Translations under genes and position numbers: made by a program
Shown: piece after piece, positions 1 through 11,790 of the stretch
How positions within the stretch are numbered: position 1 is the stretch's first letter
How the letters are laid out: each line of letters starts with the position of its first letter
Assembly: GCA_017311315.1 (NCBI GenBank)
Contig: CM029638.1
Location: 10,474,368 to 10,538,367 of the forward strand
Direction of reading: 5' to 3'
Length of the DNA stretch: 64,000 bases
DNA from: Dendrocalamus latiflorus
Taxonomy: Eukaryota > Streptophyta > Magnoliopsida > Poales > Poaceae
Notes under the pieces: generated by a model
Told to the model about the DNA's origin: nothing
The model's input: only the letters and a program-made list of their open reading frames with translations
The model's database searches: none

Positions 1-249
1 TAATGAGGCAATATGACAACGTAATCATAAATATATCTCTATTTTCCCACAGGGATTTTTAAAGAGATATAATCAAATATATGCCATATCATTTTCTCCT
101 TAAATTTCCCACTGGGTTTTAAAGGAGTTTTTCATGGCATATCTACTCTATCGGTTCTCCTTATATTTTTTCCCTACAGGGTTTTGGAGGAGTTTTTACA
201 AGATGATAAATCATGGTGATCATATGAAGACACATTGGTCAAGGGGGAG
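1..249 (+). mobile_element. Ty1-copia element, 3' internal end (truncated by window)
   Basis: Non-coding tail of a copia-type retrotransposon just upstream of its 3' LTR. Three imperfect copies of a 'CTCCTT...TTTCCCACWGGGTTTT...GGAGTTTTT' motif lie between about 35 and 205, a layout common before the polypurine tract of plant copia elements. The polypurine tract itself, AAGGGGGAG, is at 241-249 and abuts the LTR. No coding domain of the element is in the window, so integrity upstream cannot be judged. The short open frame here matches nothing I recognise and is not called. Confidence 0.7.
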
Positions 250-523
250 TGTTACAAAACAGTTACTGTCAAAAGTAACAGTGCCCAATGTACAGATGCC
301 TTTACAAATAGACACCTTTTATGCCACCTTTTCATCATGTATAAATAATCATGTAAAGATCAGAATGATTAAGGAGAAGCAACAGTTTTTACTCTCAAAC
401 ACTTGTGTCATCCTCTTGCAATATTATGTAAGAAAGACAATGCAATGAAAGACATTATAATATTTGAACCGTCATACGGTTTACGAAATTATGGCATAAC
501 AAAATATAAAGTGTGTTACAACA
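250..523 (+). repeat. Putative copia 3' LTR
   Basis: The segment begins TGTTACAAAACAG directly after the polypurine tract, as an LTR should, and a plausible TTACAACA end lies near 523. The length (about 270 bp) suits a short copia LTR. The right edge is uncertain because the partner LTR is outside the window and no target duplication can be checked. Confidence 0.55.
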
Positions 524-732
524 TACGAAAGCGTAAATTAGTGGCTTATAAATGTTTTTTATAAAAGCTGAGATGTTTATATTAATTTTGGTTTTTTTAA
601 ACAGGAGCCAAAAGCCAAGTTAATACAACATTGCCCACATTTGTGGGGTGCGTCGGACGGCAATGCCGATTTGAACTCGAAAGCACCTGCACTGCCATCG
701 CAGCCACAAGTTGAGCACCAAGATTCATGTAA
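524..732. other. Unassigned spacer between copia LTR and LINE fragment
   Basis: No gene is seen. An in-frame TAA at 730-732 closes the LINE reading frame on its 5' side, so the LINE 5' truncation or an internal break lies in or next to this stretch. Confidence 0.4.
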
Positions 733-2052
733 AAAACGAATATTATTATTATTTGGCAAGGCAATAATGAAAAACAAAAGTATCACCTTGCCAAATGGAA
801 CGTCCTTTGTCGTCCAAAAGATCAAGGTGGGTTGGGAATACCTGACCTTTGGATAAAAAATAAATGTCTTCTAAGCAAATGGCTTTTTAAATTGTTGAAC
901 GAAGATGGAACTTGGCAAAACTTGCTCAGAAATAAATATTTGAGTTCAAAATGCCTTACTCAGGTTCAATTTAAACCTGGGGATTCGCAGTTTTGGAAAG
1001 GTTTGCTACGGGTCAGGGAGGATTTCCTGGGATGTGGGTCTTTCAAAATTAGAGATGGCTCCCAAACTAGATTCTGGGAAGACACTTGGGTAGGATCTTC
1101 ACCCCTAAAAGCTCAATTTTCCAGCCTTTACAACATAGCCAATAATCCTCATGTAACTGTGGAGACGGTCATGAATCAAGAGCCTATTAATGTCTCTTTT
1201 CGCAGAGCTTTAACTGAGGATAAATTGACGGCTTGGCTTAACCTAGTAGCTAAAATAGTTAATGTTCAACTTTCAAATGAGAGGGATGTTTTTCACTGGG
1301 ATTTACATAATCATGGTCAATTCTCTGTACGGTCTATGTATGCGTACTTGATTAACCAGGGTACCCTTTTCATTCATAAATTCATTTGGAAATTGAAGCT
1401 CCCTCTTAAGATAAAAATCTTCCTTTGGTATCTCCAAAGAGGTGTTATCTTAACAAAGGACAATTTAGCTAAGAGGAGATGGACTGGCAGCCAAAAATGT
1501 TGTTTCTGTGATCATAATGAAACCATAAAGCATCTTTTTTTTTATTGCTGCCATGCTAAAATTATTTGGAATATTGTTCAAATTGCTACTGGGTTAACCC
1601 CACCTAGATCTATTTCTCACATGCTTGGAGGCTGGCTCACGGGCATTGGAAGGGAGGATAAAAAACAAATTTTTGTGGGGGCGGCTGCTATAATTTGGGC
1701 AATTTGGTGTACCCGTAATGACATTGTCTTTGAGCAAAAACAAAATATTTCTTTTATGCAGGCTATTTTCAGAGGAGCATATTGGTTGCGGTTCTGGGCG
1801 CTGCTGCAGCGTGAAGATAAAAGGGAGGTGTTTAGATTGGCAAGCAAAGCGTTGGAGGTTATCGCTTTACATGTGTTTGCCAATAATGGGTGGCAAAGTA
1901 ATAATAGACTTTGCATATGATTTTCTTTTACTTCATGACAATCTTTTTTCTTTTTTTGGTAGCTAATAAGCAATAAGTTGTAAGCAGTAACGTTGTAAGT
2001 CTTGGCTGTGTGCGGTTGCAGAGGCCGGAATTTTTCCATTATCTAAAAAAAG
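733..2052 (+). mobile_element. LINE (non-LTR retrotransposon) ORF2 3' fragment with zf-RVT domain and 3' UTR
   Basis: Frame 733-1920 encodes the C-terminal part of a plant L1-like ORF2: an 'LAKWNVLCRPKDQGGLGI' type linker that follows the reverse transcriptase, then the RNA-directed polymerase-associated zinc-binding (zf-RVT) domain with Cys-x2-Cys (1497-1510 area), a His-x4-Cys pair and a conserved Trp. The reverse transcriptase core and the endonuclease are missing, so this is a typical 5'-truncated copy. After the TGA at 1918-1920 comes a T-rich 3' UTR and a short A-run (about 2045-2052) that looks like the original poly(A) tail. There is no ATG at the 5' side; the frame is simply open from the truncation. 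It cannot transpose by itself. Confidence 0.85.
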
Positions 2053-2340
2053 GGTAGCATTTTATGCATTGATTACAAGACATCGCCATGGCTCTCTTCC
2101 ACTAACAACAGTATTCACTCCGCCAGTGGTTTGAATTTTGAATCACATATTTCATACTCAATATATAATATACATGTAATATACTCTATAGAAATACTCT
2201 ACAATACTAATCCAATGTATTGAATGATGATACTGTACATGTACTGTGTGCTGTATAGGCAGAGAGAGAATTTTTTTAAATAATAAATTTTTAAATTAAA
2301 ATTATACCTGCAAATTTTTTTGTAGTTTTGACCACATGTC
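2053..2340. other. AT-rich non-coding stretch
   Basis: Low-complexity AT-rich DNA with no supported gene. It separates the LINE tail from a segment with repeated 'TTGGGCGAC' / 'GTCGCCCAAC' words that begins near 2345. Confidence 0.4.
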
Positions 2341-3160
2341 ACCGTAGGTTGGGCGACTTGGCCTAGTCGTCCAACCGTTGGGCGACACATGGCCAAGTCG
2401 CCCAGCTGTTTGGCGACTAGTCTCTATCGCCAACCTGGTCGTCCAACTATTGGGTATACAGATGCTGGCTATTTATCAGATCCCCATAATGCCGAAGACG
2501 AGCTTCTTCCACATGAGCTAGTACACCCGGTCATGCAAGCACAGCGACGAGGGCCTAGAGTGGGCACGGCCCATCATGTCCTGAGCGAAGTACGGCTCCT
2601 AGCGCATGTCGTCAGTGGTGAGGTGGTCGAGGTGCTCGACGAAATTGTCATACACATGGGTGACCTGATAACCTGTAATGCACGTATAGTAAAGACTCTG
2701 GAGAGCACGTACCCATCTATGGCATCAAAAGGACCCTACGGTAGGCCAGTCCACGATGCCCACATGGTACATGTCCGTGTGGTACGGACCGCTGTCAAGC
2801 AGCATCGACTGTCCGAGGGGGAAGCACTCGAATGACCATAGCTGCAGCAGGAGGGGGCAACCTATGAGGATAGGGGTCGTCCTCGTCTTGTGGCAAGCGT
2901 CACACATGCGGTGGTACATCACTGTATGTACAGCTGATCCTCAGCTGACGTGCACCTCGTCCCCGTCGGCGATGGCCCTCACATACCTCATGAGGCGAGC
3001 GTTAACAGAGTCATCGTGGCTACTGGTAACAAGTACCCGACTGAACAGCCACAGCAAGTACGCCTCGAGATGCCACGACTGAGCGTGCTCCACCAAGCTA
3101 TGCATGGCCTGAGATCTCTAGTGAACCTCTTGCATTTCTAACCATGTCACCTTGTGTTCC
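2341..3160 (-). pseudogene. Plant mobile domain (PMD) gene fragment, transposon-type
   Basis: On the minus strand, 2725-2922 reads through a 'CDACHKTRTTPILIGCPLLLQLW' like block followed by 'ECFPLGQ', the signature central part of plant mobile domain (MAIN/MAIL1-like, aminotransferase-like) proteins carried by Mutator-like and gypsy elements. Weaker stretches of the same domain can be followed on both sides, but stops and frameshifts interrupt them and no start codon is evident. The flank at 2345-2450 is rich in inverted TTGGGCGAC / GTCGCCCAA words that could be terminal-repeat remnants. The plus-strand frames here are shadows. A short plus-strand patch (2455-2492) reads YTDAGYLSDPHN, resembling the copia RNase H region, and may be filler. 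A second, longer PMD copy is at 28037-29560. Confidence 0.65.
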
Positions 3161-3345
3161 ATATCCCATAGAGCATTTCCCCTTGGGTAACTTCATGATT
3201 CGTGCAGACCCCCATCGGAATTAAGCTTTCTTCCTCATCTCCGACTAGAAGCGTCGTCGTTAGCTGTTCTATCCTTCTGGTAAGACCTTGGCCGATTCCT
3301 CGCTCTCTCAGCATCTCTACCTCACAAACAAGCTAACTCAACCAT
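3161..3345. other. Left flank of the insertion site of the 13-kb gypsy element
   Basis: This sequence continues at 16512 once the inserted element and one copy of GCTTT are removed. No gene is seen. The joined sequence may itself be an older LTR-type repeat (see 16512-17760). Confidence 0.5.
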
Positions 3346-3350
3346 GCTTT
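3346..3350. repeat. Target-site duplication GCTTT (left copy)
   Basis: Five bases directly before the LTR start TGTGAGACCC; the same five bases follow the other LTR at 16507-16511. Five-base duplications are the rule for gypsy integrases. Confidence 0.95.
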
Positions 3351-5304
3351 TGTGAGACCCGGAGTAGAAACTTCCGGACCCCCCTGTGCATTACAGTACT
3401 AGTCCCAGATCAATGCTAGTACACACAGATAACCAGAAAAAAACGGTACATTGTCATCCACGATTGATTACAATAATAACTGAAGTTTTACATTGGTCAT
3501 TGCCTTACAAAGGTTCACAGAACCTTAAAACAAAAATAAACACAGCGGAAGCAAAAAGTAAATTAATCGACCCATCAATCTGCCACAGGCAATTGACTGG
3601 GGAAACGAGTCCTAAGCATCCGGGAAGAATCCACCGCATCCACACTCGGCACAGAAGTTGTATTCTCCAGCTTGAGCTTCTTCATCCTCTGCTAATGTAT
3701 TTATAGAGCAATATGTGAGTACAAAATTGTACTCCGCAAGTCTTGGGAAAGATGCATAGATGCAAGGTTTCACAAAGGAGGCTATATGTTTCTTTTGCAA
3801 AAATCAGTGTTTTATTTGAAATCTACTTAATTACTTCAAAAGCCATTTGATAAACACCTTGTTTTTCATAATTGAAATTAGATAAATAACTTAGTGAAGG
3901 TTAATCCACCAACACTACTATTTCAGGCTATCTGCCAACTTTCAAAAACCTCAGGTTAAACTACCTGATCTGGTTACACCACCAGATTTAAATCATGAGA
4001 GTTATACCACTCCCAAGTTTGACAAACCATTTTATTTTGAAATCAAAATCAAACTTCTACCATGTGAATGCATTCCTTACCCGCCCTTGACCGTGGGCAC
4101 GGCTATTCGAATAGTATTTACTCTGCAGAGTTTGTACACTTTACCCACAAGAGATAAATTATCTTAATAGTCAACATGCTTCCTTTGGCATGAGACCCAG
4201 ATAAAATATCACAAAGCCTTTCACCTACTCCAGTATAGCTAGATACCACCCGCTAAGGTTTCACCACAACTCGAATCCACGAGTCGGAGCCCCCTCTTGC
4301 GCCGTATGAGTACAGTAAACCCTGTCCCTCACTATGAGTAACCAGTACACCCTGGCACTCAATACACCACTGGTGATATCTAAACTACACCTTTATAGGT
4401 TAGTTAGCTAGGTCGTACCCATATAGACTTGTGGTTGCACTGTTTTGCTCAGTTTGGACAAACACAAGCGTCGGTCCTTAAACGACCAGGGTGGTTCATT
4501 CACAATTCCAAAAATTCTCGTGCTAACTGCACCAGCCAAACCTTCCATCCACCCTTGTCAACTTTTCCCTTTAAAATTCATTTTTACTTTTAAATTAACA
4601 GTGGTAACATCCATTACCACTTTTCAAACAAATCATTTAACAATGGTAACATCCATTACCAATGTTCAAACAAATCATTCATCAAAACATTTAGCAAACA
4701 TGCTACTCATTTGAGCATTATTACATTGATTTGCTACGCTAAGCATTTGCTAGTATTTAAAAATTCAACAGATGTAATACTAACTCATTATTGAGTCAAA
4801 GGGATATCCTAAGTTGACAATGGTACAAGGTAAACAATTTTCAATGGAAGGTATAACAAATTGGATATTTAACTAAATTTTCTAAATCAAATTATCACTT
4901 GATATAACATAAGCATGCAATAATTTAAAATAACTACCTAATCATTTTATAAATCATTTGAGCAAGTTGATCAAGGAAAACTTGCAAAACATAGGATCAA
5001 AATGATCAAAGGAGACTTGCCTTCCTGTGCTGGGTTGAAATTTTCCGGGGCTTGCTCTTGAAGTTCCTCGGACAAATCGGTCTCTACACGTAAATCAAGA
5101 AATCCAAATAAATAAAATAAAATAAAAACTCAAAAATTAATACAAAAATATACCAGATGAAAGATTGAAATTTTAGACGAATTTAGAAATTTGAATGGAT
5201 CAATTTGGAGTTAAAATGAAGAAGATATGGCTTTTGGAAGATTTAGAATCAAGAAAAAGGAAAAAGAGAATTTCTGGAATTAAATTTATACCGAAAATGA
5301 ATTA

Positions 5305-5600
5305 TGACGTCAGCATGGATTTTCTGGGAATTAATTTACTGAAGAAAATTACAATTATGACGTCAGCATGGAATTAAAAATAAATTACAAAGGCTGACAT
5401 GTGGGGCCAGCCCACGGTGGACCGAGTCCACGGACCCACAAAATTGCTGACATGGCAGACCAAACTGACACGTGGCATGCTGACGTGGCAGTGCTGACGT
5501 GGGACGGGCGGCGGTTTTCGGCTGACGTGGCGCTGACGTGGCAGACACGTGTCTGCCACGTGGCATGACACGTCAGCCAGGGCTGACGTGGCTCGGCTGA
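5305..5600. promoter_or_regulatory. Cluster of ACGT-core (bZIP-type) motifs in the 3' LTR
   Basis: Within about 300 bp there are two TGACGTCA palindromes in a repeated 'TTATGACGTCAGCATGGA' context (5305 and 5357 areas), five TGACGTGG words, several CACGTGG words and one GACACGTGTC palindrome. ACGT cores are bZIP binding sites; TGACGTGG is the consensus of the XBP1/bZIP60 type. The right LTR carries the same cluster at about 14850-15145. In the element's sense the cluster lies downstream of the TATA box, inside the transcribed part. Function is inferred from motif density only. Confidence 0.45.
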
Positions 5601-6168
5601 GCTGGCGACTCGGGCGCGGCGGCGGTGCGAGAAATGGACGGTCGGGATTGAGACGTGTGGCGAGATCCCGAGCGTTGGCTCAGATCTGGATGAGCGGCGG
5701 TGATGGCGCGGCGGAGACGCGGGGTGCCGCGCGATGGCCGACGCGTGGCTCGGCTCGCCGCGCGAGGCGTCGCGCGGACGCGAACGCGCGCGCGGACGAC
5801 GAGTTGGACGGCTGCGATGGGGACGCGTGGACACATCCCGGCCGTCGGAGAATGGCCGGCGGAGATGAGACGGTGTGGAGGCGGGGACTCGCTCAATTGT
5901 CGACGCGTGGACGGGGGCGTCGCACGAAGCGTCGCGAACGCGAGCGCGCGCGCGGGCGTGCGGGCGTGCGGACCGAGGGAGCGGGCGTGCGGGGCGCGGT
6001 GCTGGCGCGCGAACCGAGGGGCGGCGCGGGCGACCGAGGGTGCGGCGGAGACTCACCGACGGCGACGGTTTCGAACAGCGACGACGGTTTCTAACGGCGG
6101 AGACACGCACGCGAGAACGGGAGAGAGAGGGAGAGCGCAAAGGGGGTGAGAGGGGTGGCCGGGGTCGG

Positions 6169-6175
6169 TTTTATA
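6169..6175 (-). promoter_or_regulatory. TATA box in the 3' LTR
   Basis: Minus-strand TATAAAA within 'GCGTATAAAACCGACC'. It matches the TATA of the 5' LTR and could drive read-out into DNA below position 3351. Confidence 0.6.
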
Positions 6176-7040
6176 CGCGGCGGAGGAAGAAACGGCCGCG
6201 CGTTCGCCGGCGAGTTAAAACGGTAGTTTCCGGCGGCGGCGAAACGGGCGTCACTCCGAGAGGAAACGGCTACGGTTAATGGCGCACGACGAACGGTGCT
6301 CGGGGTCTTTAATGGCGACGCGAAACGGCCGGGAAAACGAACGGGCGAGCTCGGCGGCGGCGGTAATGGCGACGCACGCGCAGAGACAAAACTGTCGCGG
6401 GAACGACGGACCTGACAGGTGGGACCCACCTGTCAGTGAGAGAGAGAGAGAGGAGAGGAGACGGCGATCGAACGGATGGGCGACGGGTGGCAAGGGGATG
6501 AGATCGGGGCCATCGGATGGAGGCGAAGGGGTAAGTGATGAGGAACGGCGAAGATTAAATCAAACAAGGCTGATCTGATCTGGGCCATCCGGTTCATCGA
6601 GTGGAAGCGGGCGGCTCGGATGAACGCGGGCGTGGGCGGGAGCGCGGATGCGCGACAGGTGTTGTGCGGAGGAGAGGGGAAGGCGGGATGGGTGCGGACG
6701 GCAGGGATAGAACCGGCGGCGGGGATGGACGGACGGATGGGCGCCACGTGGCGGCCGGGGAGGATTTAGAATTTAAATCTTTTATAGATTTCAGAAATCA
6801 ATAGGAGGCTTTAAAATACTCAAAAAAAATACCAAATAAATTCCAAAAAATGCAGAAAAATTCACATAATTCACTGATAATGTTTTGAACATATGAAAAA
6901 TATTTCCAACCTATTTTGATATTAAATTTTTATTTTTAAACAGAACTTTATATTCTGAAAAATCCAAATAAATCCAAATAAATTGAGATAATTAATTTAA
7001 AATTATTTCTTCCAAATAAAGCAAAAATTGGGATGTTACA

Positions 7041-7054
7041 AACCTACCCCCCTT
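7041..7054 (-). other. Polypurine tract of the chromovirus
   Basis: Minus-strand AAGGGGGGTAGGTT lies directly before the 3' LTR start TGTAACATCC. It overlaps the pol stop codon TAA (7053-7055), so coding and priming signals share bases. This tract primes plus-strand DNA synthesis. Confidence 0.85.
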
Positions 7055-10000
7055 AGAAGGAATCTCGACCCCGAGATTCGGAAGGACTGAAAAATAGATC
7101 AGGGAACTCTGCTCGAAGATCCTCTTCACGCTCCCAGGTTGCTTCCGATTCTGGATGATTATTCCACTGCACTTTGCAAAATTTGATAGTCTTGTTTCTT
7201 GTACAGCGCTCTGCTTCTTCTAAAATCTTGACAGGAAATTCTGGATACGTCAAGTCTTCTTTTAAATCCACCTCTTCTAAAGATATTAATTCCTCTGGTA
7301 CTCTTAAGCACTTCTTCAACTGTGATACATGAAATACATCATGTACATCTGACAACTGAGGAGGAAGCTCTAACTGATATGCAACTTCACCTCTTCTGGC
7401 TATAACTAGAAATGGTCCGATATATCTTGGAGCAAGCTTTCCACTGACCTTGAAACGTCGCATCCCTTTTAAAGGTGACACCTTCAAATACACATGATCC
7501 CCTGGTGCGAATTCCAACATTCTGCGACGATTATCTGCATAACTCTTTTGTCTGGTCTGTGCTATCTTCAATCGGTCTCGTATTAATCGAACTTGCTCTT
7601 CAGCTAGCTTCAAGACATCAGGTCCGAATACTTGACTTTCTCCAGTCTCTGACCAATATAATGGCGTTCTGCATTTCCTGCCATACAAGGCTTTAAACGG
7701 AGACATCTTCAGACTAGACTGATAACTGTTATTATAGGAAAATTCCGCGTAGGGTAAACTTTGATCCCAACTTGCTTTATTGACTAAAGCACACGCTCTT
7801 AGCATATCTTCCAATATATGATTCACCCGTTCAGTCTGGCCGTCTGTTTGAGGATGATAAGCAGTACTGAAATTTAAATTGGTGCCCAAAACTTCATGAA
7901 GTTTCTGCCAAAATCTTGAGGTAAATTGCGTTCCTCTATCCGATACAATCTTCTTTGGTACTCCATGCAAACATACAATTCTTGACATATAGAGCTCTGC
8001 CAACCTATCTCCTGAATAGGTAGTCTTTACAGGTATGAAATGTGCAACCTTTGTTAAGCGATCCACTATAACCCAGATTGAATCATACCCTGACTTGGTT
8101 CTTGGTAGTCCTGTTATGAAATCCATTCCGATTTCCTCCCATTTCCATTCAGGTATCTGCAGAGGTTGCAAAAGACCGGCAGGTCGTTGGTGCTCTGCTT
8201 TAACCCTTTGACATATATCACATAAAGCTACATATTCTGCAATTTCTCGTTTCATACTGGTCCACCAGTAACTTTCTTTTAGATCCTGATACATCTTTGT
8301 ACTTCCGGGATGAATGGAATATCCTGATTCATGAGCTTCCTTTAGAATTAAATCTTTTATTTCCTTTCTCTCCGGTACTAAAATCCTTTTTCCAAACCAA
8401 AGAATTCCTTCTTCATCTTCTGAGAATCCAGGTGCTTTGCCTTTCTTCATGTTATCTTTTATTTCTTTAACATACTCATCTTCTTTCTGAGCTGCCTTGA
8501 TCTGATCTTCTAAAGTGGGTTGGACCTTTAATGTAGACAGAATTCCTTCATTTATCACTCCCAAATTGAGACGCTGAAATTCTTCACGAAGAGTTGAATG
8601 ACTGTCTTGAATCAACATATTGCTAACATGGATCTTCCGACTTAAAGCATCTGCCACTACATTGGCCTTTCCTGGATGATAGTGTATTCCCACATCATAA
8701 TCCTTTATCAGTTCAAGCCATCTTCTTTGTCTCAGATTAAGATCGGGTTGAGTGAATATATACTTTAGACTTTTATGATCCGTATATATTTCACACCGAT
8801 TACTAATTAGATAATGCCTCCACAACTTTAGAGCATGCACTACAGCAGCTAGCTCTAAATCATGAGTGGGGTAATTCTCCTCATGAGGTCTTAACTGCCT
8901 TGATGCATAAGCAACAACCTTTCCTTCTTGCATTAGTACACATCCAAGACCTTGTTTTGATGCGTCACAATAAACTTCAAAATCTTTTCTAATATCTGGT
9001 AACCGCAGAACTGGTGCTGAAGTTAACCTCTTCTTTAATTCTTGAAAACTATCCTCACAGGATTTACTCCATTCAAATTTCTTCTCTTTCTTTAACAGCT
9101 GGGTTAAAGGTCTGGCAATCTTGGAAAAGCCTTCAATGAATCGACGATAGTAACCAGCTAATCCCAGAAAACTTCTGATCTCGGTTACTGTCTTGGGTGG
9201 AGTCCAATTTAATACATCCTTAACTTTTCCAGGATCTACAGATACTCCTTCTGCTGAAATTACGTGTCCCAAAAACTCAATTTCCTTTAACCAAAACGCA
9301 CACTTGCTAAACTTGGCATATAACTAGTGTTCACGGAGTCTTTGCAATACTATCCTTAGATGATCCTCATGTTCTTTATCGTTTTTCGAATAGATAAGAA
9401 TGTCATCTATAAAGACAACAACAAACTTATCTAAATAATCCATAAATACTTTATTCATCAAATTCATGAAGTATGCCGGGGCATTTGTCAGACCGAAAGA
9501 CATCACCGTATACTCATATAGTCCATATCTTGTGGCGAAGGCTGTCTTTGGTATATCTTCTGGTCTAATCTTCAACTGGTGATATCCTGACCGAAGATCA
9601 ATCTTGGAGAAGACACTTGATCCTTTGAGTTGATCGAACAGATCGTCAATCCGGGGTAAGGGATACTTATTCTTTATAGTTACTTCATTTAAAGCTCTAT
9701 AGTCCACGCACATACGCTGACTACCATCCTTCTTGTTTACCAAAAGTACTGGGGCTCCCCAAGGTGAAGAACTTGGTCTAATGAAACTTTTCTCTTGTAA
9801 TTCCTGAATCTGCCTCTTGACTTCAGCTAAATCATCAGCTGACATCCGATAAGGTCTTTTTGATATTGGGGCTGTACCAGGTACCAAATTTATAACAAAT
9901 TCAATCTCTCGATCTGGTGGCAATCCTGGCAATTCCTCAGGGAAAACATCAGGGTATTCGCAAGCTACCGACACATCCTCCAAATTTTTCCCTTTTAAGT

Positions 10001-11528
10001 TAGTTAACATAATGTTCTTCTTTGAGTGCATAACTGCCTCATGTCTTATCTGAATTCCGTCAGAATTGGTAAGAGTAATGGCACGATTGGCACAATCTAT
10101 CTGTCCTTTATACTTGATCAACCAATCCATACCAAGTATTATATCTATGCCATCGGAGTCTATTATAATAAGGTTCGCTAGGAACTTTACTCCATTTATA
10201 ATTATGGTTGCTCTAGGGCTAACCAATTTAGTCCTCAATTCTTTTCCAGGAGATTGGACTATCATAGGGTTCTTTAGCAAACAAATATTCCAATTATTTC
10301 TTTCAGCAAAAGTTTTTGTTACGAATGAATGTGTAGCTCCAGAATCAAATAATATAATTGCTGGTACTGAATTAACCAGGAACTTACCCAGAACTACGTC
10401 TGGTGCATCTTCCGCTGCTTCTACGGTGACATGATTGATACGCCCTCTGTTGAATGGCTGTGGAGTCTGAGGTGTCTGAGGGCTTCCACGTCCTTGACCG
10501 GTAGTTGGAGCTCTTGCTGGTGTAGGATCCAGGTTGAAGCGGACCGGGGTTACCGCTTGACGCTTCTGTGGGCAACTGCTGGCATAGTGTCCCATATTTT
10601 TGCAATTGTAGCATTGCACTCCTGCAGCTACATTTCTATTCTGCTGTTGTTGGGCTGCATTTCCAGTTCTAGGAGTTTGAGGCAAAGGGCGAGGCGCAGA
10701 AATGGGTGTCCTTGGATGATTATGCACTGGAGGCCGGTTGTACTGTTGTTGAGTAGGGCGTTGACGGGAACTGCTAGCAAACTGTTGGGCTTGAAACTTC
10801 CTTTTCCTAGCATCAAAAAGCTGACGCTGGGCATCTTCTTGTACTAAAGCTTTGTTCACCAGATGTTGAAAAGTAGGGTAGTCATTGGAGACTAACTGAA
10901 CTTTGAGGTTGGGGTCCATTCCTCCCATGAACCTCCAGATCCTTGCGGCATCAGTCGCCACATCTTCCGGTGCATATCTTGATAATTGGATAAATTTACT
11001 CAGATATGCGGAAACACTAAGGTTTCCTTGTTGTAGCTGATGAAACTCCTTCCTCTTCATTTCCATAATACTCATAGGAATATGAGCAGTACGGAAGGCT
11101 TCCAAAAATTCTTCCCATGCAATATTCTGGGCATCTTGATGTGCGGCACAGTAGTTATCCCACCAATTAGCAGCAACTCCCTTGAGTTGGTGGGCGGCGT
11201 ACAGAACCTTCTCATGCTCTGCACATTGAGCCAAATTGAGTTTCCTTTCTATTTCTTTAATCCAATCATCCGCCTCCAAAGGGTCAACAGATCCTGCAAA
11301 GGTCGGAGGTCGGGTTCTCATAAATTCCCCAAGTTTAGACTGTGGCTGTTGAACTGGTGCTTGCTGGACTTGTTGGACTTGATTTTGGGCCAAAGCTTGA
11401 AGTAGTTGCAACTGCATGGCCATCATCTGTTCCATGTTGGGAGCTTGAGCTGGCGGAGGTGGAATGTTGTCTTCTGGTTGAACATTAGGGTTACGGCTAC
11501 TGCCCGGGTTGTTCCTTGTGTTCACCAT
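7053..11528 (-). pseudogene. Gag-Pol polyprotein with one in-frame TAG, chromodomain integrase
   Basis: One frame of 1,492 codons is cut by a single TAG at 9324-9326, giving 734- and 739-residue halves in the same frame. First half: Gag core (about residues 70-235), CX2CX4HX4C zinc knuckle (C306, C309, H314, C319), retropepsin DSG (395-397), RT fingers and palm with the FIDD form of the YxDD box (706-709). Second half: rest of RT, RNase H (CDASKQGLG region), integrase HHCC finger, DDE core and a C-terminal chromodomain ending near the stop. It would yield capsid and the replication enzymes of the element. The TAG sits just after the RT palm where the family usually has Gln, so a CAG-to-TAG transition is likely; without readthrough the element lacks its own RNase H and integrase. 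A programmed stop between Gag and Pol is not expected at this place. Confidence 0.9.
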
Positions 11529-11790
11529 CTGAAACGGTTTCCAGGGTTAGCAAAAGGTAAGAGGGAACTAGCATAGATAAGAGGTTAGGGGAAACTAAAT
11601 AACATCCCAAGCCAACACACAAGAAGAAATCAGCAACCACTTAGGGAAAACTTTATTGAAATCAAGATAATTTTATGAATGGCTGCACCACAAGTGCACA
11701 TAGGCTTGGTACAGTCCATCCAACACACCAAAATATGATAAAGCGTTCTAAAAACGTGGACAATTATTTGGGTACTACTGACTCAACTAA

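Larger units (their letters stand above)
3351..7040 (-). repeat. 3' LTR of the chromovirus (3690 bp)
   Basis: Direct repeat of 12896-16506. The first ~1.8 kb (U5/R side) appears identical between copies. An AT-rich half (3351-5400) meets a very GC-rich half (5400-6770), and an A-rich U3 tip closes it. About 80 bp of GC-rich sequence near 5930-6030 is absent from the other LTR, which largely explains the 79-bp length difference. The open frames inside it are GC-skew artefacts on both strands and are not called as genes. Confidence 0.95.

Noticed and set aside
3386..4714. Small ORFs in the AT-rich LTR half, duplicated at 12931-14259
   Set aside because: Identity between copies is due to LTR duplication, not selection; no domain or codon bias.
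5385..6747. Many long Arg/Ala/Pro-rich open frames on both strands in the GC-rich LTR half (repeated at 14930-16232)
   Set aside because: They occur in nearly all frames because stop codons are rare in this GC-rich DNA, lie inside LTRs, and match no protein family.
9324..9326. Programmed readthrough stop of the gag-pol junction type
   Set aside because: The TAG lies within the reverse transcriptase, not between Gag and Pol, and the Gag-Pol border itself is in one continuous frame.
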